DNA of 64,000 nt, taken from positions 19,479-83,478 of the forward strand of contig MEOF01000047.1 of assembly GCA_001769505.1 (NCBI GenBank). The letters run 5' to 3'. The stretch comes from Bacteroidetes bacterium GWF2_33_38 (GTDB lineage: Bacteria > Bacteroidota > Bacteroidia > Bacteroidales > GWF2-33-38). Of the stretch, positions 63,221 to 64,000 are shown piece after piece (the stretch's first letter is position 1; every line of letters begins with the position of its first letter). The notes under the pieces are model-generated. The model saw nothing but the letters and a program-made list of their open reading frames with translations, was not told where the DNA came from and made no database searches. The translations under genes and the position numbers were made by a program.

Positions 63221-63370
63221 CTATTTCTTTTTTATTTTAGGAATAAAATAAATAAACCAATAAAACCACAAAAACCATAATGCTTGTTTCCAATCGCCCG
63301 TTGTAAATGCGGGAATTCCGTAAAATCCAAGAAATCCAAAAAAACCTTGCGTCCATTTTAAGTTTTTCAT
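63221..63370 (-). CDS. Small hydrophobic membrane protein, 49 residues
   Basis: The frame begins MKNLKWTQGFFGFLGFYGIP and continues FTTGDWKQALWFLWFYWFIY to a basic end, IPKIKKK. There is a Gly/Phe-rich first hydrophobic segment, a polar turn TTGDWK, then an aromatic-rich helix. The organisation (GFLGFYGIP then GDWK then W/F-rich helix) resembles small DUF3796-like proteins of unknown function. It is too regular to be chance. An ATG start and a TAG stop bound it. It may be regulatory or a remnant. Confidence 0.55.
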   Translation of the reverse strand: MKNLKWTQGFFGFLGFYGIPAFTTGDWKQALWFLWFYWFIYFIPKIKKK

Positions 63371-63416
63371 ATCATAATATTTTTATTTACTACTCATTCG
63401 TTTTTTCGGTTGCTAA

Positions 63417-63535
63417 TAGTTTCGGGCTTTGCGTTCGGGCGGGTTTCGGAGCACAAAACTGTCAACCTGCACTGAAGCTGAATAGAAGCACAATGCTACA
63501 AGTTTGCACGTCACCCCGCCTGACGCAAAACCCGT
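63417..63535. other. GC-richer segment with a long-range inverted repeat
   Basis: GGGCTTTGCGTTCGGGCGGG starts at 63423, and CCCCGCCTGACGCAAAACCC ends the paired region near 63533. They are inverted with a few mismatches, enclosing about 70 bases. The composition differs from the AT-rich surroundings. It could be a structured RNA or the end of a mobile element. I see no convincing ORF in it. The next stretch, 63536-63664, shows only a small AGAGA/TCTCT stem at about 63644. Confidence 0.4.
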
Positions 63536-63664
63536 GTGTGTGCCCTGCATGTGCTTGCAGTACACACTCGCTTGATGTTACAATAAAACTTCGAATATAC
63601 AAATATCTTTGATTAAGTAACAAAAAGCGAGTTGTAATTTTTCTAGAGAGTGAAAATCTCTTAT

Positions 63665-64000
63665 GTGCGGAAGTAACGCTCCGAAACATTAGCAAGTCGC
63701 AAGGTGGTTAATTGTGAAGTTAGCACTGAAGGAAGCGAGACTGCAAAATCTGGTACTGACGAACAGAATCAAGCGAAGCGTATCACGAACACAAATAAAA
63801 ATAAACAATAATAGTGAGTAAACGGAATATGAGGCAATAAAACTTGGATAAGTAAGCACACCTTTACGACGTCCCAAATTTTGGAGTTTTATTGTAGATT
63901 CCGCAGGCATTAGCGGAGCCATCTCATATATAACATTTTGATAAAGATTTAGGAATGAAATATTCGATAGATTTTTTAATCTATATTTTATGCAGCAAAT
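63665..64000 (+). mobile_element. Probable 5' part of a group II intron, cut by the window edge
   Basis: From GTGCG at 63665 (the 5' consensus of group II introns is GUGYG) the sequence has the purine-rich, hairpin-dense style of intron domain I. It includes AAGGAAGCGAGACTGCAAAA, GTACTGACGAACAGAATCAA and GCGAAGCGTATCACGAAC, phrases that I associate with bacterial group II introns. A short AGAGA/TCTCT stem lies just upstream, as for introns that insert beside hairpins. Neither domain V nor the reverse transcriptase is in the window, so the call is provisional. Open frames here on either strand look accidental. Confidence 0.55.

Noticed and set aside
63417..63535. Integron attC site
   Set aside because: The arms GCGTTCGGGC and GCCTGACGC look like attC core sites at first. 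They are in the opposite order to R'' and R', do not match the core consensus exactly, and no integrase is present.
63462..63922. Two minus-strand frames of 77 codons
   Set aside because: They lie in the inverted repeat and in the intron-like sequence, lack conserved features and are rich in residues typical of accidental frames.

Overview
The window is low-GC DNA from a Bacteroidota chromosome. The evidence is a giant SprA (type IX secretion translocon), a fused LpxC-FabZ gene, a GSCFA protein, TPR/SpoIIE signalling, TAnnTTTG-type promoters, and starts without Shine-Dalgarno sequences. Lipid A genes indicate a diderm envelope. No rRNA and no CRISPR array was seen. Three tRNA genes are present: Ser-GGA, Gln-TTG and a CAT-anticodon tRNA.

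Layout. 0.2-10.6 kb: housekeeping genes ruvA, sprA and rnhB, then a kinase-like/RapZ-C fusion. 10.6-23.2 kb: an accessory (defence) island built on a type I restriction-modification locus. Its order is hsdM, a REP-associated HUH transposase (RAYT), a truncated hsdS copy, hsdS, a DUF3800 protein, a nuclease-like small protein, a complete IS1595-family element, a three-gene toxin/antitoxin/SecB-like chaperone module, and hsdR. Five copies of a palindromic REP-like repeat lie in this island. Two are inside the RAYT gene and two are inside hsdR, all in frame. 23.3-31.7 kb: housekeeping genes, including two tRNAs, an M23 peptidase, dxr, rseP, rnhA, an OmpA protein and a GSCFA protein. 31.8-37.5 kb: a probable envelope export operon (LolA-like protein, two FtsX-like permeases, ATPase, outer-membrane barrel). 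It is punctuated by copies of a short intergenic repeat.

38.8-52.7 kb is almost entirely minus strand: prmC and recX, then a run from a DUF4175 protein through an RsbW-like ATPase, ybeY, mnmG, adenine deaminase and an HD hydrolase to lpxD, lpxC-fabZ and lpxA. A perfect match to the ParB/Spo0J parS consensus lies directly 3' of mnmG, so the replication origin may be close. 52.7-61.3 kb: ribD, a TPR-PAS-SpoIIE phosphatase, an iron alcohol dehydrogenase, a tRNA, a HAD hydrolase and an ABC operon with a MacB-like permease plus FetA/FetB-like proteins. 61.3-64 kb is a scar-rich stretch: a broken beta-barrel gene, a duplicated 5' end of the DUF4175 gene, corA, a 49-residue membrane protein, a GC-richer inverted repeat, and what looks like the 5' part of a group II intron running off the window.

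The most interesting region is 11.3-23.2 kb. There the restriction operon has been opened up by a toxin-antitoxin-chaperone triad, a transposon with its own cargo, and a RAYT with its palindromes. All calls come from reading the sequence; no database search was run.
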